Positions 11,727 to 25,009 of a stretch of 64,000 bases of DNA are shown one piece after another. Position 1 is the stretch's first letter; each line of letters starts with the position of its first letter. Source of the DNA: Pyrrhosoma nymphula (Eukaryota > Arthropoda > Insecta > Odonata > Coenagrionidae); the NCBI GenBank assembly GCA_963573305.1, contig OY754337.1, forward strand, positions 70,529,094 to 70,593,093. The letters run 5' to 3'. Below the pieces are notes generated by a model that was not told where the DNA came from, made no database searches, and saw nothing but the letters and a program-made list of their open reading frames with translations. A program made the position numbers and the translations under genes.

Positions 11727-13319
11727 TAGGTATGGGCGGTTATGGGAAAAAACCGGTGTTAGGTTAACCGGTTATTTTCAGTGAGTAGAGTATGGAGTAT
11801 TAAAAACTGAAGGAAAAAACTTTTTTTCAGGTTTTATAACCTGAAGGTATAATAGGTTTTTAAAAGGTGGAAAAAAAGTTTTACGGATGTGGTACATTAA
11901 TATTCTCTCGTGAGTGCATCGGTGGTACTTACTCAATATACTAATGTGATTATTATTGCACCTACACGGGAATTACTACTGCTTTTAGTCAAAACTTACG
12001 CCGTTTCTAAAACAAGCCGGTTTTTTCTCATTTTTGACAACTACTGCTAAAATAAATGTATATTAGTGGTGTTTTTTAAAGTTAAGAAGCTCAAATACGA
12101 CATGTTTGTGGTAATATTTCCGTGAAGTATTTTATTTAAGTTATTATTTTTTCAGCATCACATCAATGTACGCAGTCAAATAATTATTTGCATCTCAAAT
12201 GAGAAGAAGTAACTGGAATGTGTTCAGCTACCTAAGCTAGCGCTATAGTCTAATTAATATATATTACAATTCCCCATGTTCTTCGCCGAGTAATTCAGTT
12301 TATCAGAAAGTATATGAAAACAAAAACTTCCGATCACCCTCGTGAGTTGGCTATTATTTAGTAAAACGCTTTCACCGAGAATGATTACTTCGGTGTACAA
12401 TATGCATGGCTTATCGCATAGCCATGACGCATATCATGATTTCCGTTGATTTTTAAAATTAAAATTGCAGCAGAGATTATGTACAAATAACTTATGCTTA
12501 ATTTCTCCAAATACTCTCTCCCATTCTTTGTTATGTACTAATTATTATTGGAACTTTATACATTCCCTTATATCCGGGCAGCTGTTCTGTTAGCAGGAGC
12601 AAGTAGTATCAAAATTCCCCGACAGAGGGCAGCCTTCCAGCTATTTCGCTCTGGTTATTTTCCGGTTAAACCAAAAAATAACCGATTACTTAGTCGACTC
12701 AGATTAACCTGGGTAGAAAAACCTGAGCAGCTGCCTGCAGCAAGGTCTTGAATAGAACCATGGCTTTGGCTTGCAGTTGCTAGCAGCATAACTTAGTACC
12801 CCCGCTTGATATGTCCGGCATTATTTTGTTCTCTGCATGTAGGAGTATGTCGTAATTACGTACGTAATTTATAATCGTATAACCGATTCATAAATTAATA
12901 ATATTAGTAAAATCAACCACTAGATGTCTCTTTAGCAGTGTACTGCATGTTTGCGTGTTCATTTACGTAGCACTCTCCCAGTATCTAGTTTCACTGCGCA
13001 CTGTTCTCCTGACTGCTTTTTGGTCTGCTTCGCGGCAGGGGGAACGTGCGAGGTCCTGATTTGTACTGGGACATGCCTGGTGTGGAATCATCCCGTGCCA
13101 CACTCCCTAGAGATGGCTTGCACGGAACTTCGTAGATGTAAATTTACCAATGTTCCCCGAGAGAGTACAGGCTTCCGGTTATTTCATTCAGGTTATTTTT
13201 CGGTAATAAAATAACCTAGTACTCGGGATAACTTGCGCTGAAAATAATCGGTTTTTAACCGGTCAACCTAAGGTAAAAAATCAGTCAAGGATGTAGCCGG
13301 TTATTTCTGTCCATCCCTA
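11727..13319. mobile_element. Second hAT-like non-autonomous element, 1.6 kb
   Basis: The left end starts TAGGTATGGGCGGTTATGGG and the right end read inverted starts TAGGGATGGACAGAAATAAC. Both are followed by CCGG-containing AACCGG/ATAACCGG motifs. The flanking octamers are GTGTTTCG (11719-11726) and GTGTTTTA (13320-13327), six of eight identical, as expected for an old 8-bp target duplication. The interior repeats the motif GGTTATTTTnCGGT several times, including a related pair at 12615-12667 and 13153-13205. No transposase motif is visible. It begins only 15 bp after the target duplication of the larger hAT-like element. The terminus style supports hAT, but the two elements are not obviously the same family. 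Confidence 0.6.
12615..13205. repeat. Diverged direct repeat pair inside second hAT-like element
   Basis: Segments 12615-12667 and 13153-13205 share the order CCCCGA, AG-rich stretch, CTTCC, ATTTC, then GGTTATTTTnCGGT. The spacing is 538 bp. The motif also resembles the element's own subterminal sequence, so these may be duplicated ends. Confidence 0.5.
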
Positions 13320-13327
13320 GTGTTTTA

Positions 13328-16300
13328 CAGCTTGTAAGGTCTTGTGAACAACAGCTAAGTGCTCACATAAGCATTTGTGACCGAGTGTGTATCATTCGAG
13401 CGTAATAATAACGTAATGGCTGACTCAGGCTTTGTAAAGGCGCATTCAGGGAATATTCCAATCTTATTTGGCGTAGATATGGTTGAACCTTTGCACAAAG
13501 GCACAATGCACCACTTGTGTGGCATGACTGAATAATTTTCTCTTCCGTAGACAAGATATACAGCGACTCACAACTGCTGACGGAACTAGGGATTGGAAAT
13601 AGCACCACGGAACCGTATGTAGTGGACTCTGACGTCACGCTCATCAAACATGGCGACGAGTCGTTTTGAGTGCAAGGTTACAACACAATTTTCAAAGTTG
13701 AATTTTACGAATAGTTCGCAAGTTACAGAAATACTGCTTCCATTGTAATTTATAGTGAAGAGGGTACGTTTTAATCGCGTAATCATCCAATTTTAGTAGA
13801 ATTTGTAGTACATACTAATTAGATTACATTCGCTTTTATTATCTATCGGTTTTGGGAATCTCGGCCCATTCTAAATGTTTTCCGGGGAGATTGTTTGCAA
13901 GTTTATGGTTTTAGTTCACGCCGTAAGGATAAAGCTACTGGTTTCGAATGTCTCCGTCTTATTTTAATGGGTGATCACTTTCCCTGCTTAATGATAATTA
14001 TTTTTCCCAAATTACATTTGATTATCTGTGGTTGTTGCATATATAGTCAAAAACAAGTTATCTCGGAATACAGTGGTGTAAAAAATTCTTTGCGGCAAGT
14101 TATCTCGGAATACAGTGGTGTAAAATTTTGCTAGGTGTATCAAAATTTTAGTTTTGCTTACTTTTTTGCTCCAACATGTTCGTCACGCGGCTGGAATATT
14201 CCCTCAAAAGCACAATTTTGTTCTATATTAGTTTGTATAACTTTTCCCACGTGAACTAACTTGTGTTTTAAGAATTTTAGGTTTTGAGAGTTTTTTTTTG
14301 TTCACTCACAGTTAAAAGATTGAGTTGTGATCTCGTTCTGGGGTCTTATAAAACGTAAAAAACAATCATTTTACTCCTCATCTATAGCTTCCTAAATGAT
14401 TTCATTAAGGGACTTTCAGCCACTTGGAAGACGTCGACACTTTGATGAAAAATCACACCTAGGTGACGGAGTGCTAGTGTGAGTAAAAGCATTGCTTCAT
14501 AGAATGAGAGTGATTTACGTTTATTTAGTTTTATTCGGCTCTGATGACACAAAGGTTAGCATAGATTACTCAAATTCTCACCCGCTATTATATTAGAACC
14601 TTATAGTAATTATGTTTGCCTATATACAGTAATTTCAATGAATTTTCTGACCACATGCTTTGTAATGGACCCTCAGGCCGCTTTGAGTAACGAGATTTCA
14701 CTGTAATGTGATTTGGGGAGGTCTCGACATGTGGAGTCCCCCCCCAGATCTTTTGTTAATAACGCAGAAAAATGCATTTTAGGAAAGTTACTAAAATCAG
14801 TATCGAATATTATTATACTGTTTAATAAATAGTAAAATTATTAAATGTTGCAATAATACGACGATTTTACGACGACAATGCTGTTGAGAGGTGTGTAAAA
14901 TGCTTGAGGGACTGCAATAAATGGTTCCATGAAAGATGCGTAGAGAATGGGTGAGACAATAATGTTTTCTGCGACAGCTGCCACTACCGTGAAAATGAAA
15001 TCAATAACTATTTTATATATACTATTTTTTTTAACCTATAATTTAATTTTTTAAATAGGAATTAGGTACATGTCGAGATATCCCAAAGTTTTGGGAGAAT
15101 CGAACATTTTGTATGTTACTTATTTTCGTTTCTTACGTTTATTTCTGTATTTAAACAAGCAAAATTTATGCTATGCGAATAAAAGAAAGCATTCCTGATA
15201 CTTGCTCGTAATTTATTCTTTGGAAATTTGAATAATTGTACCTGAATGTTAATTTTTCCCCAACGATGTCCAGATCTCCCTAAATTACCTAAAGCAAATG
15301 ATCATTTTGATCCCGTATCATTAAGCAAAATAACCTTTGCATCATCTAAGCCGTTATCTTGGGTATTTTAACGAATAGATAAAACAGTCTTCTATTTGAA
15401 TAATGTAATACTTTTTTGACATTTCTGCACATTTTCAATCTGCTGCGTTGGCATCGTATGTATTCAAGACTGCACCACTGATTTCCATTCAGGAATTTAC
15501 TTTTATCTTAGGTAGGTATGCATCATGCAGCAAAGAATGCAATACTAAGTAGTTTGACGCCTTCAAAACTTATGCAATGTAAATGTAGTGAGCAAAAATA
15601 TCTGCTTGAGTTCACCAAATTATTTTGACAATATGGAAATTATCGCGGGTTATTGTGAATTAAGAAGGTTATTAAGATGCACAACCCGATAAAAATTATC
15701 TGCGAGGTAACTAAAAGCATAAAACATATTTAAGCTTGTGTGTCTGAGTAATTGAGGGTGGAATGACAACCGTTGTTTTTGCCTCTGAAAGGTATTTCTC
15801 ATATTGGATACGTAGTGCGTATATTCTGTTGGTTTAGTTTAGTTTGAAAATGGAATTCCTATGTTGCTGCATATTTACTGCTGGAGAAGAATTTTTATCG
15901 TATTATTAGTTCATCGGAAAATTTTAGGTTATTCAATGGTATTTGAATCCATTTTATATCGGGATTGTTTTGCAAGCTTTTAAAAGTTTATGAAAATTAA
16001 TTTATGGCTTTAAATATATTACTATGTCATATTTTTTCCTTAATTAAATAAACTTTCTTTTATTTTCAGGTGTGTATTCGGTACTAAATAGATCCAAAAA
16101 CCTTGGATGTAATAATTATGCACAGTGGTGGTATCCAGCATGAAACAAGATGGATATGTGTATGTGATCGCCTACTTGGTATGTGGCTGTTTAAAACTCC
16201 ATTATAGATCCTTTATGTAGATAAATTATAATTAACATTACTACTGTGATTTTCTTGGTTGCCTTGCCACTAATAATATCATCTCGTCTGGCAAGAAGCG

Positions 16301-18229
16301 TTTCCTCCTGCAAATTAGAAGTCACGAACATCTACGCGAACCAATGTGATTAATCCTCGAATGTGACGACAGGCTGAAATAGGCCATTGAAAGACGCTGT
16401 GAATGACGGGTCAAAGTATACACGAAATTCGCTTTCCGTCGTAGTTCCTTAAGTCTGACGATGAAATTGTCGCGTCAAGTAGTTTTATCTTTTTTTTTCA
16501 GAAATATTTAGTGAGCTATAATTGTGATTAGTATTTAACTATCGTAAATACCATACGAGTATTTAACTGCAAAGGTGAACGTGAAGCTCCTAAGAGTATT
16601 GAAGCAGAGGGGTTACTACTATTTTGTCTATTATGTGGAGATTACCTTCCTCATATGTAGAGAGATAATTAGTGGTAAGGTTGGGAAGCTGTATGGAGTT
16701 TAAGCTCCGAATAAATGTTCGAACAAAAAGATCTTAGAATATTTATCTCACGGAATCGTATTTGTATGATCCTTAATTATGCAGTACCTATATGGGTAAT
16801 GGATTTATAATCTCATGAGATATTTTTATTCGATGACTCTAGACTGTCTTGAGTTTTGTTTTTTACCATATATATTAGCCTTGAGCATGAAAAAATGCAT
16901 GATTTTAGAATTACTTTTTTAAATTTATTGAAAATCTACATTGTGGAAGGAAATCTACATTGTGTTGTGGAAGGTTGTAGAAAATGCATATTAAATATCG
17001 TATTTATGCTATGTTCCTTGTTGATCTACTGTAAAGCGTCCCTTTTGCGTGAATGAGATCTTGTAACAATTTACTGACACATTTTCGCATTTTCATTAAA
17101 TTTTGATAGATTAGGAATGCGTAGAGACTTTATGGAAAAAGTGATAAGCCCGCCGCAGGTGATGGTCATTGATGGCAGAGTAGTTGATGTGTCTTGTTGA
17201 CGGAAGAACATGTGAATTTATTGGGGAACCGATTTGAGCTGTTGAACCTAATGCATTATTGCTGCTGAATTTGCTGACCCAGTGATTAATGGCTCATTCT
17301 TTCTTGGTGTCTTGTCTTTCTTTTATGGTGCTATCGTACATGAGGTAGGAATACATTTTCCTTGTTTCATCTTCCCTTGTTTAAGTGCGCCTTCTCGGGG
17401 CAGTTAGACATAGTTTGTCTGTGTCTTCGAGAGGGGCTCTTGAATACTTCTTCTCCGGACGGATTTTTAATAAACCACGGGCTTAACATTCTCTGGTCGT
17501 TTCTTTTTGAAGGAATTCCTTGATTACTTAAGTTTCCCGTCTGCTTATGAGCACTTTCACTTGCAGATTCCTCGAGAGAAAAGATGGAGCAATAGGGGAG
17601 CCAGTGGGTGTAGACGGATGCCACGGTTTTCATTCAGCCACTATATCATTTACCTTCCTTTTTAGGACCGTCTAGGACTCGAGGATATTTCGCAAAAGTT
17701 GCTCTCGATTCCGGTGAAGAAACATTTTTTTTCATACCCTTCCTATTGTGACGCTGCCTTATTCCTTGGCCCCTATCCCAGAAACTCTTTCCAGAATATC
17801 CCCTTTCTCTGTTTCTGTTTTTTTTTCTTCTGCGCCCCGCTCCCTCCCCGCCTCTTCCCCCTCGTGCTATGGTCGTCTTTCTTTACTTTGGACTTCAGCA
17901 TCGATCTATCATCGGGCGAGATAAAGTGTAGCGGCGGTCCGTTCGCTTTTCCTCTTCGTCTCACCCCTTCACATCTTTCAACCACTTGAGATACTTTTCT
18001 TCGCAAAGACGTCTCCCCGTAGAAAAGACGTGTCGTCATTCAACCCTCTCCCTCCTAATCGCCGCTGCCAATCCCGCATTACACATGCTCATCTCAAAAG
18101 GGAGGCGGGACAAGTTGAACCTCCCAGTGTTCGGGCGAACAAATTCAACGAGCTGCGATCGCCAGTCAAGTGCTTTCGAGTTTCTAACTCGAGAATATTT
18201 TTTTATAACCTCAGGTACATCGCTAATAC
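13328..18229. other. AT-rich DNA, nothing recognised except a short direct repeat
   Basis: No coding domain, transposon end or RNA gene is recognised over this 4.9 kb. Open frames are short, AT-driven and unsupported. From about 17700 the sequence becomes more GC- and pyrimidine-rich without a recognisable gene. Confidence 0.5.
14054..14125. repeat. 30-bp direct repeat, period 42
   Basis: The 30-mer beginning CAAGTTATCTCGGAATACAG occurs at 14054-14083 and again at 14096-14125 without mismatch, separated by 12 bp. It looks like a recent local duplication. Confidence 0.9.
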
Positions 18230-18718
18230 TACGAGGTGTGATAATAACATGAATGGAATTTTCGTTTTTATTAAAGAATATTTATTTATTAATCAATATC
18301 AATTTTGTACCCTTCAAAGTAATCCCCCTTAGATATAATATACTTGTGCCAGCGGTTTTTCCAATCTTGGAAGCACTTCTGGAACTTACTTTTCGGTATT
18401 GATTTCAGCTCCTTCATCTATTGTTTTTTTTATCTCATCAATGGTGGCAAAGCGTCGTCCTTTCATGGCTCTCTTCAGCCTCGGAAATAGAAAGAAGTCA
18501 CAGGGGGTCATGCCCTGCGAATGCGGTGGCTGAGGCAAAATAGCGGTTTTTTTTAACCAATAATCACGGATAAGCAGTGAGGTGTGAGCTGGAGCATTAT
18601 CGTGGTGCAATTACCACGAGTTGCTTTGCCACAATTCTGGGCGTGGGATTTCTAGACGCAAACGGCGCATAACTTACTGGTAGTATTCCTTATTGACCGT
18701 ACGGCAATATGGCAAATA
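18230..18718 (-). mobile_element. Mariner element remnant, truncated
   Basis: A TA dinucleotide followed by CGAGGTGTG at 18230-18240 fits a mariner terminal inverted repeat (many start near TACGAGG). It lies about 50 bp beyond the transposase stop codon, where the 3' terminus should be. Similarity to the transposase ends near 18718; the N-terminal half, the first catalytic Asp and the other terminal repeat are not found. The remnant is therefore truncated on the side that would carry the 5' end. Confidence 0.8.
18289..18718 (-). pseudogene. Mariner transposase C-terminal half, broken
   Basis: Reading the minus strand, one frame gives RTVNKEYYQ, a TAA (18674-18676), VMRRLRLEIPRPELWQSNSW, a TAA (18611-18613), then LHHDNAPAHTSLLIRDYW, ILPQPPHSQ, PCDFFLFPRLKRAMKGRRF and TIDEIKKTIDEGAEI, with a stop at 18386-18388. 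A shifted frame supplies the normal C-terminus FQKCFQDWKNRWHKYIIS and GDYFEGYKIDID, ending at 18289. The second (HHDN) and third (PCD) residues of the mariner DDD triad are present, with 33 rather than the usual 34 residues between them. SPDLAP is replaced by SQGMTP. Two stops, a frameshift, a one-residue loss and the missing N-terminal half make it dead. The family resembles mariners with a C-terminal FEG motif. Confidence 0.93.
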
Positions 18719-21700
18719 AATGCAATTATTGAAAATTGGAATTATAAAGCCCGCGAAATTTTAAAAAATCCCCTTTACTTCTGTTGAAAAACCTCATTGA
18801 TGTCATTTGAGGACATGACGCTTCTTTGAATGCTGGCATGTGAGTTTCATACATCGGTTTGGCAGCGTTGCTAGTTTCCTGTTTTACTTGATGCGTAAGT
18901 GGTGGTGATATATTAATACGGACAAATATTTTTCCCGAGAAAAATTGTTGATAGTGTAGTTAGAAAATATTGAAGGTGTCGTCACTTAATGGAATCAGGA
19001 CAGCTCAAACTGAAAGAAAAAAGTGTAGTGAATTGAAAGATGAATCTAACTGGCTATAAAATCAGAATCGTATTTGAAGACCTCATAAAAATGTGGAAAA
19101 GACGAAGACTTAGCCTTTTTTTTCTTTAAAATGTTGACTAAAGCGAGACCCAGACGCTCGTTTGGCTGTGTTATAAAGTTTTCAACTGGACGTTGAGATT
19201 TTATATATTATAATATTATAATAGCGAAGCGAATATTTGAGCTTTTCGATAATATACTCCCCAATAATCTTGTTGCTGCCGGATAAATCCTCTCTTTTTT
19301 CTCATCTGGACACCAATGCAAAATGACTCTAGTCAACTTCTAACCCACATCTCTCATTTTACACATGGCGTACTGCTGCAGTTATTTTTCGCTATTTTCA
19401 TACTATTATTTTGTTTTCCCGCTATCTTTTGGCTATCCTGTGGAGCTGGGTTAATAGTTGTCTTTTTAAACTGCTGCTTTAGGTTTTGGACGTCCGTCAC
19501 ACTTGTGCTCGAGTTAATTATAATCTTGACCTTTCTAATTTTTGAGTTCATTACCTACTTTTGTATCATGAATTATCATCATCCTCTGAATCTCCCATAA
19601 GTATATCAATGAGTTCTGCAATGATAGCCAGCTTAAGCTTGAATGAAAAACTCTGTCTCTCAAAAAGATGCGACTTCATCGATTTCTGCTGTTCTTCTAT
19701 CGATGTATGGTTTTGTATAAGGTTTTCGCTTCCCAATTATCTGTCTGGGCTAGGTATCCTAACGTGGAAAAACTTAATCCTACTCGGTAATGTGGGCATG
19801 TAAATAAATGTAAATGCATATTTTTGTGAATTTTAAATAATATCCTTGCCGAGCTTTTGTCTGTACCTGATTAATTTTTTAAGTTGAAATTTTAGATGGA
19901 TGTATTTTTTCATGTACTGTCGTGTAATTTACTGAATATGAACTTCTTTGCTTCTCCCCATTTCGACATACATATTTAAAATATTTCAGAATTTCATAAG
20001 TGTCGTGGTATCTTTCATTTTTCTGTTGTCAACTATAAAGGAATGGTAAATAACCTTAAATCTTACGTTTATTGTGGATAATACACTGCTATAAAATCCA
20101 GAGCTTGAAATATCCTCACTACTTTGACGTTCTAAGCCTTAGTAATGCCGTCGTCTTGTTTGTGCAGGATTCAGAGGAAAGGTCGATAGCCAAGGATGAG
20201 GTCACAGAGATGTGATGCTCTATTTTTTCCTCCATTCCAACTGACTAAAAGCAATAATGCCCTTTGTAATTCTAGAAATAGTTTTGCTTGTCAGGGAATG
20301 TAGTGATACTCGCCCGCCCATGAAATTATGCTCCTCATCGAGCGACCTCCTCAACGGTCGATAAGCGGAGACCCCTTAAGTAATGTCTCAAGCTCCCATG
20401 CTTCCCTCTCTTCATGTAACACTCGGATCCAGTGATATTTACTCCCGTTGTGGCAATACCCTTTCCTTCAACTCCTCACTCCCTTACGGTTTGATTTATG
20501 GTACAAACTACAGCTTCGATCAGCAAAATTTTTTTAACCGTATATTATTATTTTATGTAGATATATTGCAGTATCTTCCTGAAAAAAACTAATAAGACAA
20601 CCTAGCTTCTTTATCTGTGGAATGTATCACGTTGTTGGCGCTGCACTTTGATTGTGAAACTTATTTTTTCGTTTCGTTTAGTTTAAAGATCAATAGCTGT
20701 AGATTGCATGCAGTCATTACATCGTACGCAGTTGAAAACGATGAGATTGACCCATTGTCGTGTAGTTTCTTTACTTTTTCAACTTAAATTGGAATGTAGT
20801 GGTCAGAAATATTTACTGTTTGGTGTAAACGAATTGGAAAACTGGGCGATAATCACAAAGTGTTTTGATATGAAACTTTTTTAGCGCAAATCTCCATTAT
20901 TATCCTATTTGTCCATAATTATCCCTCTATTTAAATGACAAAGATATGATTTCTTTTAGATATTAACTGCCATTAGTATTTAAAAAATATCATGCCACTT
21001 TACTCCTGTTTTTAGTTTTTGTGTATTGGTTTTCATTTAATCAGTCAAATTCGGTTTAAAAATTTTAAAGTCTCCGTGGACTTGTATGGACTTTGACGAT
21101 ATTAGCATGGAAATAGTCGCACGTTTATGAAATGATTATTGGATGAATGTATTTATCTTGCGATTGCAGCAAAATATTTATTTTTCTTTTGATGCGTGAA
21201 ATAGACTGTTTCTGGACCGTGAGTTCATGTTCTGAATTTGTTCTCTTGGTTCCGTCGTGGTCTCCACCCATCTTCGGCCGTCCCTTTTTGGTCTCCTCTG
21301 CTTCCTAACTCCCTCTCCACATTCAAGCGTGTCTTTTATGCTCAGTGATTGCAAATGCTTCTTCCCGACCAAAGGAATCGTCAAAGGAGAGCCCTGACAA
21401 GGGACGACTCCCCCATTCATGTGTACTCCAACCGTGTTTTTTTTAGTTTATTTTTTCAGTTCGTCTTTTATCCATTTTATCCTCGTATCCTCCACTCTTT
21501 TTCAATACGAAAGGTATATTTTATTCCGCGAGTATGGTCCGTTTTTTCAAAAAGTTCTGGTTTCATTGTTCTTGGCAAGAGAGTGCTTTCTTGTTACTCC
21601 TGCGCTGATTCTACCCAGTGAATTGCCGTCTGGCTTTTGCTAGCCTGAGTGCGAGAGTGGGTTTCTTTTCCCCCAAAGGCCTTTTTATTATTTTCTCCTT

Positions 21701-22264
21701 TATTTGCATGCATTGTGAGTAATCTCTTGCTGTAGTATATCTCCATTATCGTAAAAAAATACGCGGACATCGGATCCCTCTTCTCTACGTGAAGGAATTA
21801 ACGCTCGATGCAGTCTGCAGCAAAGCATTACGATGTCCTAATTTTTTCCGTTGCCACGCAATAAGAGCGGTTGCGTTTGATTTTTTGTAATCAGTTTGCA
21901 TATATAGGGATCTTTTTTTGTTATATATGTGCTACGCATTTGCTAGGAGACTATAATATTAACATCAACGCTTCACGTGACGGAGAAGGCATATGAGCAT
22001 GCTTGTCGCCAAGTGATAATGTTTAAATATATTATTTATTTGTTGTCTTCAGCAGTTTCTAACCAGTTTCAGCCTTCAATTCCACAGCGAAACTTTTGAT
22101 TCCCTCTGCAATAGACAGAACAATGTGTGCCAACTTTTGGGATGCACTCCTTAGCTTAACCCTTTTCTGGTATTGTATGTTGATTTGTCCTCTATTCAGA
22201 CGCATCTTTTCTTCCGGATGTTGCGTGATACAGTGGAAACAACTTAGCGAAATGCTTCAAAGTT
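18719..22264. other. AT-rich DNA, nothing recognised
   Basis: The frame at 19316-19600 translates to a run of hydrophobic residues, but it is a T-rich stretch with no start or homologue I recognise. A polyT/pyrimidine-rich stretch lies near 21420-21640. No repeat boundaries are evident. Confidence 0.5.
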
Positions 22265-22605
22265 TCTATTTGGCTGATAATTTACTAGATTTCTGGCTTC
22301 CCATCCAAATGGATCGGGTTCAAATCCGGGTGTTGACGGAGATTTTTCAGTGAAATCCTGGTCCCTACTTGGGTATTCTGTGGGGAGCACTTCATGAAGA
22401 CTACGGCGTCCGTCGGATGGGACGTTAAACTGTGGTCCCCTTGGCACCTTTCGTTAAGAGCAGGCCAATTCTGACGCCGGTTTTCTTTCCACCTCTCCAT
22501 CTTTCCCCAGTAACCATTCCCTTATAATCTAACCTATCTGTCCGTAATAGCGCAAATGACCCAAGTTGGCCTCACCAAATTATCAAACCTAACAACCAAA
22601 CCAAT
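22265..22605 (+). mobile_element. tRNA-headed SINE
   Basis: The 5' part resembles a tRNA. An anticodon-arm-like segment CTGGCTTCCCATCC (anticodon position CCC, as in Gly tRNA) is followed by a pol III B box GGGTTCAAATCC at 22316-22327. The A box is weak. The non-tRNA body contains GGGACGTTAAACTGTGGTCC and GCACCTTTCGTTAAGAGCAG. I recognise this type of body from dispersed arthropod repeats, though that is from memory and unverified. It ends in a GCGCAAATGACC-type segment near 22552-22563. No ORF is expected. Exact borders and target duplication were not determined. Confidence 0.65.
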
Positions 22606-25009
22606 TAATTTGACATAAGATAACATATGAATCTAAAAACTTAATAGGGGTCTATGATTGCCTGCGCTAAATTTGATTAAGCTAGTTCTCTTGAATTATA
22701 AATAACCTTTCTTTTCGTTCTTTTTCTTGAAGGAATGTGGCACTTTTTTTCTCTCATCTTTGCACATTGTAACTACAGGTTTTGCATTGACGATATGTAT
22801 CCCACTCCTGTAGCCCGTATTCCTTGCGATGATTAATATGAATCCATAATTATTGCTTGTTTTTTAGTTCCATTCCCCTGGAATAACAATTACGGAATGC
22901 TGATTAAAGGAAAAACATTTTCGGGAGTTTTCTGGGGAATACAGTATCGGGGCTAGTATTCCTCAAAAAATGGGAGGCTATTTACTTTCTTCATTGGATT
23001 AAACGTAATTCCTGTGCTACCTTACGGCGTTGCATGGTCTCCATGTACTACTATGCATGCGTATGTAAGAAGTAGTGTTACGCTTGCATTCTGATTCAAG
23101 TTGAGGCGCGGGGTGAAGTTATTTTCGCCTTTTTAATGAGTAGATGGCACCTAGCGGATGAAAATATTCGTTCATTGCACCACCTTCTAGCATCCTGTCA
23201 TTTGTAAATGCCGATGTGTGTAATAAAGGAGCAGCATGCTACTATTCCGTATATATTCCGTATGAGTGTGTTATTCTGTAAATATTCCTCGTGGTGCCAT
23301 TGTTATGGTAAACACTGTACGAATGGATATCCGAGAAAAGGAAAAATACGAGGGAATCAATGGAGTTCCATTTTAGTGATGTATTTAATTGTTGTAAAAA
23401 TAACTCAATCTGATGTTTTTTCTCAAGCTTTTCCATCAGCGGAATGATGTTATTTGTGCGAGAATGCTATTTGGAGTTTCGGCATTCCATCCTGTTATTT
23501 ATTGCACAAATTATTGTTTTTTTAGTAGCATTGAAATCAACGGAAGGCTGAAGCATATTATTTTATCATACGGGTCATAATTGATTCCCTAAGGGTGGTT
23601 GCGTTGCGTTCTTATCTGAAAGAACTCAAAATTATTCGGATGGAAATATCAGAGTTCGAGCAAATATTGCTCCAAAGCATCCGCACCGGGTTAAATTACC
23701 AAGTTTGTATGATTGAATCATATATGCTGCGTAGTGTATAGGATGGTTTTTGTAAATTTATTAGTTAGGACATTCATTTGTCTGTCATTACCTTTGTTTA
23801 ATTTCCGAGGGAGGTCGATAAATGTGGAAGAGCTTCGATGTAGCCAGTGACATTAATAATTTTTATGTTGAATTGTCGTTAAAAATGTGAATTTTATTGT
23901 TCATTAGCACTTGTATAAAATTATTATAAAAACCTGATACATCATGGCCAAATTATCCGAGGGCTGATGTCTTACCTTTATTTCCGCTTCAGTAAATATG
24001 ACGTACATAATTGTGTTTATACTAAAAAGTTACACCCAAAAATTTAAAGTACTCAAAATGTTTTACTGGCAACTATTGGAAAAGTTTCACTTTTACTGAA
24101 GATCAAATGTAAGGGTTAGCGTCAAAATTTTATTTTGCATAAATTGAAGCTGTTTTTCTCTAAGTAAATTTAACATATGATTCGACTTTGAGTGAAGTGA
24201 CAAAACCTAATAAATCTCCTGATACTCTGTGCTGTACAAAGACTTTTTAAATATTTTTACATTATTGGACGTCAATAGTTATACACAAGGACTCCTCTTG
24301 ATGATCATTTATTTGAGGGCGTTAATTTATGAGTAGAAAAATGAGTTTGAATCCCTATTTTATTGTTTTCTTTTTTGTCGGTTTCTCTTTTGTGAGTCAT
24401 CCCTGCCGTATTAGTTAATTGCTACACTGGATAATCTAATGTAGAAATGTCAAATTTAATCACTGAAAAATATAAAACTTTTCGATATGATACATTGTGT
24501 TAAACGCTTCTTAATGCGCGTTTATATTTATTCGATAAATGCAACTCTTTTTTCTAAGGAGTTATCTTCCTTTCCTGATACTAACACCTGAAAGTGTTGC
24601 AGATGGAAGTATTTTTTTCATTTTTGTATTGAGAGGTTGAATGATTTTATTCAAGTCCAATTTACTCAATATTTTTGTTCCTTAAATGATTGACAAACTA
24701 CTTTTGTTTTCTATTTTATATTCTAATGAAACAGAATAAAATAAGAGTACAATTACTAGTCTAGGCACTGATTTACTACGGAAAAATTCCATTATTTCAG
24801 ACCGAAAATCGTAAATTAAATTAGAAATTGGAATTTAATTTTTTTAACTAGCACTAAGGAAAGGGTTTCCATTTTTTCTCGACAGCCTAAGACTTTATGT
24901 TTTCGATTTAGTCGAACTTTGGAAGATCAGAGGCATTTTTCTCCAAAATTAAGTTCGATCAAAAATTTAGCCATCCCCGATCCTCGAATCTGGGTGAGTT
25001 TATTAGCGG
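22606..25009. other. AT-rich DNA, nothing recognised
   Basis: No coding motif, transposon end or structured RNA is visible. Confidence 0.5.

Noticed and set aside
19316..19600. 94-codon frame resembling a two-pass membrane protein
   Set aside because: A T-rich stretch yields Phe/Leu/Ile runs by composition; the opposite strand is open as well.
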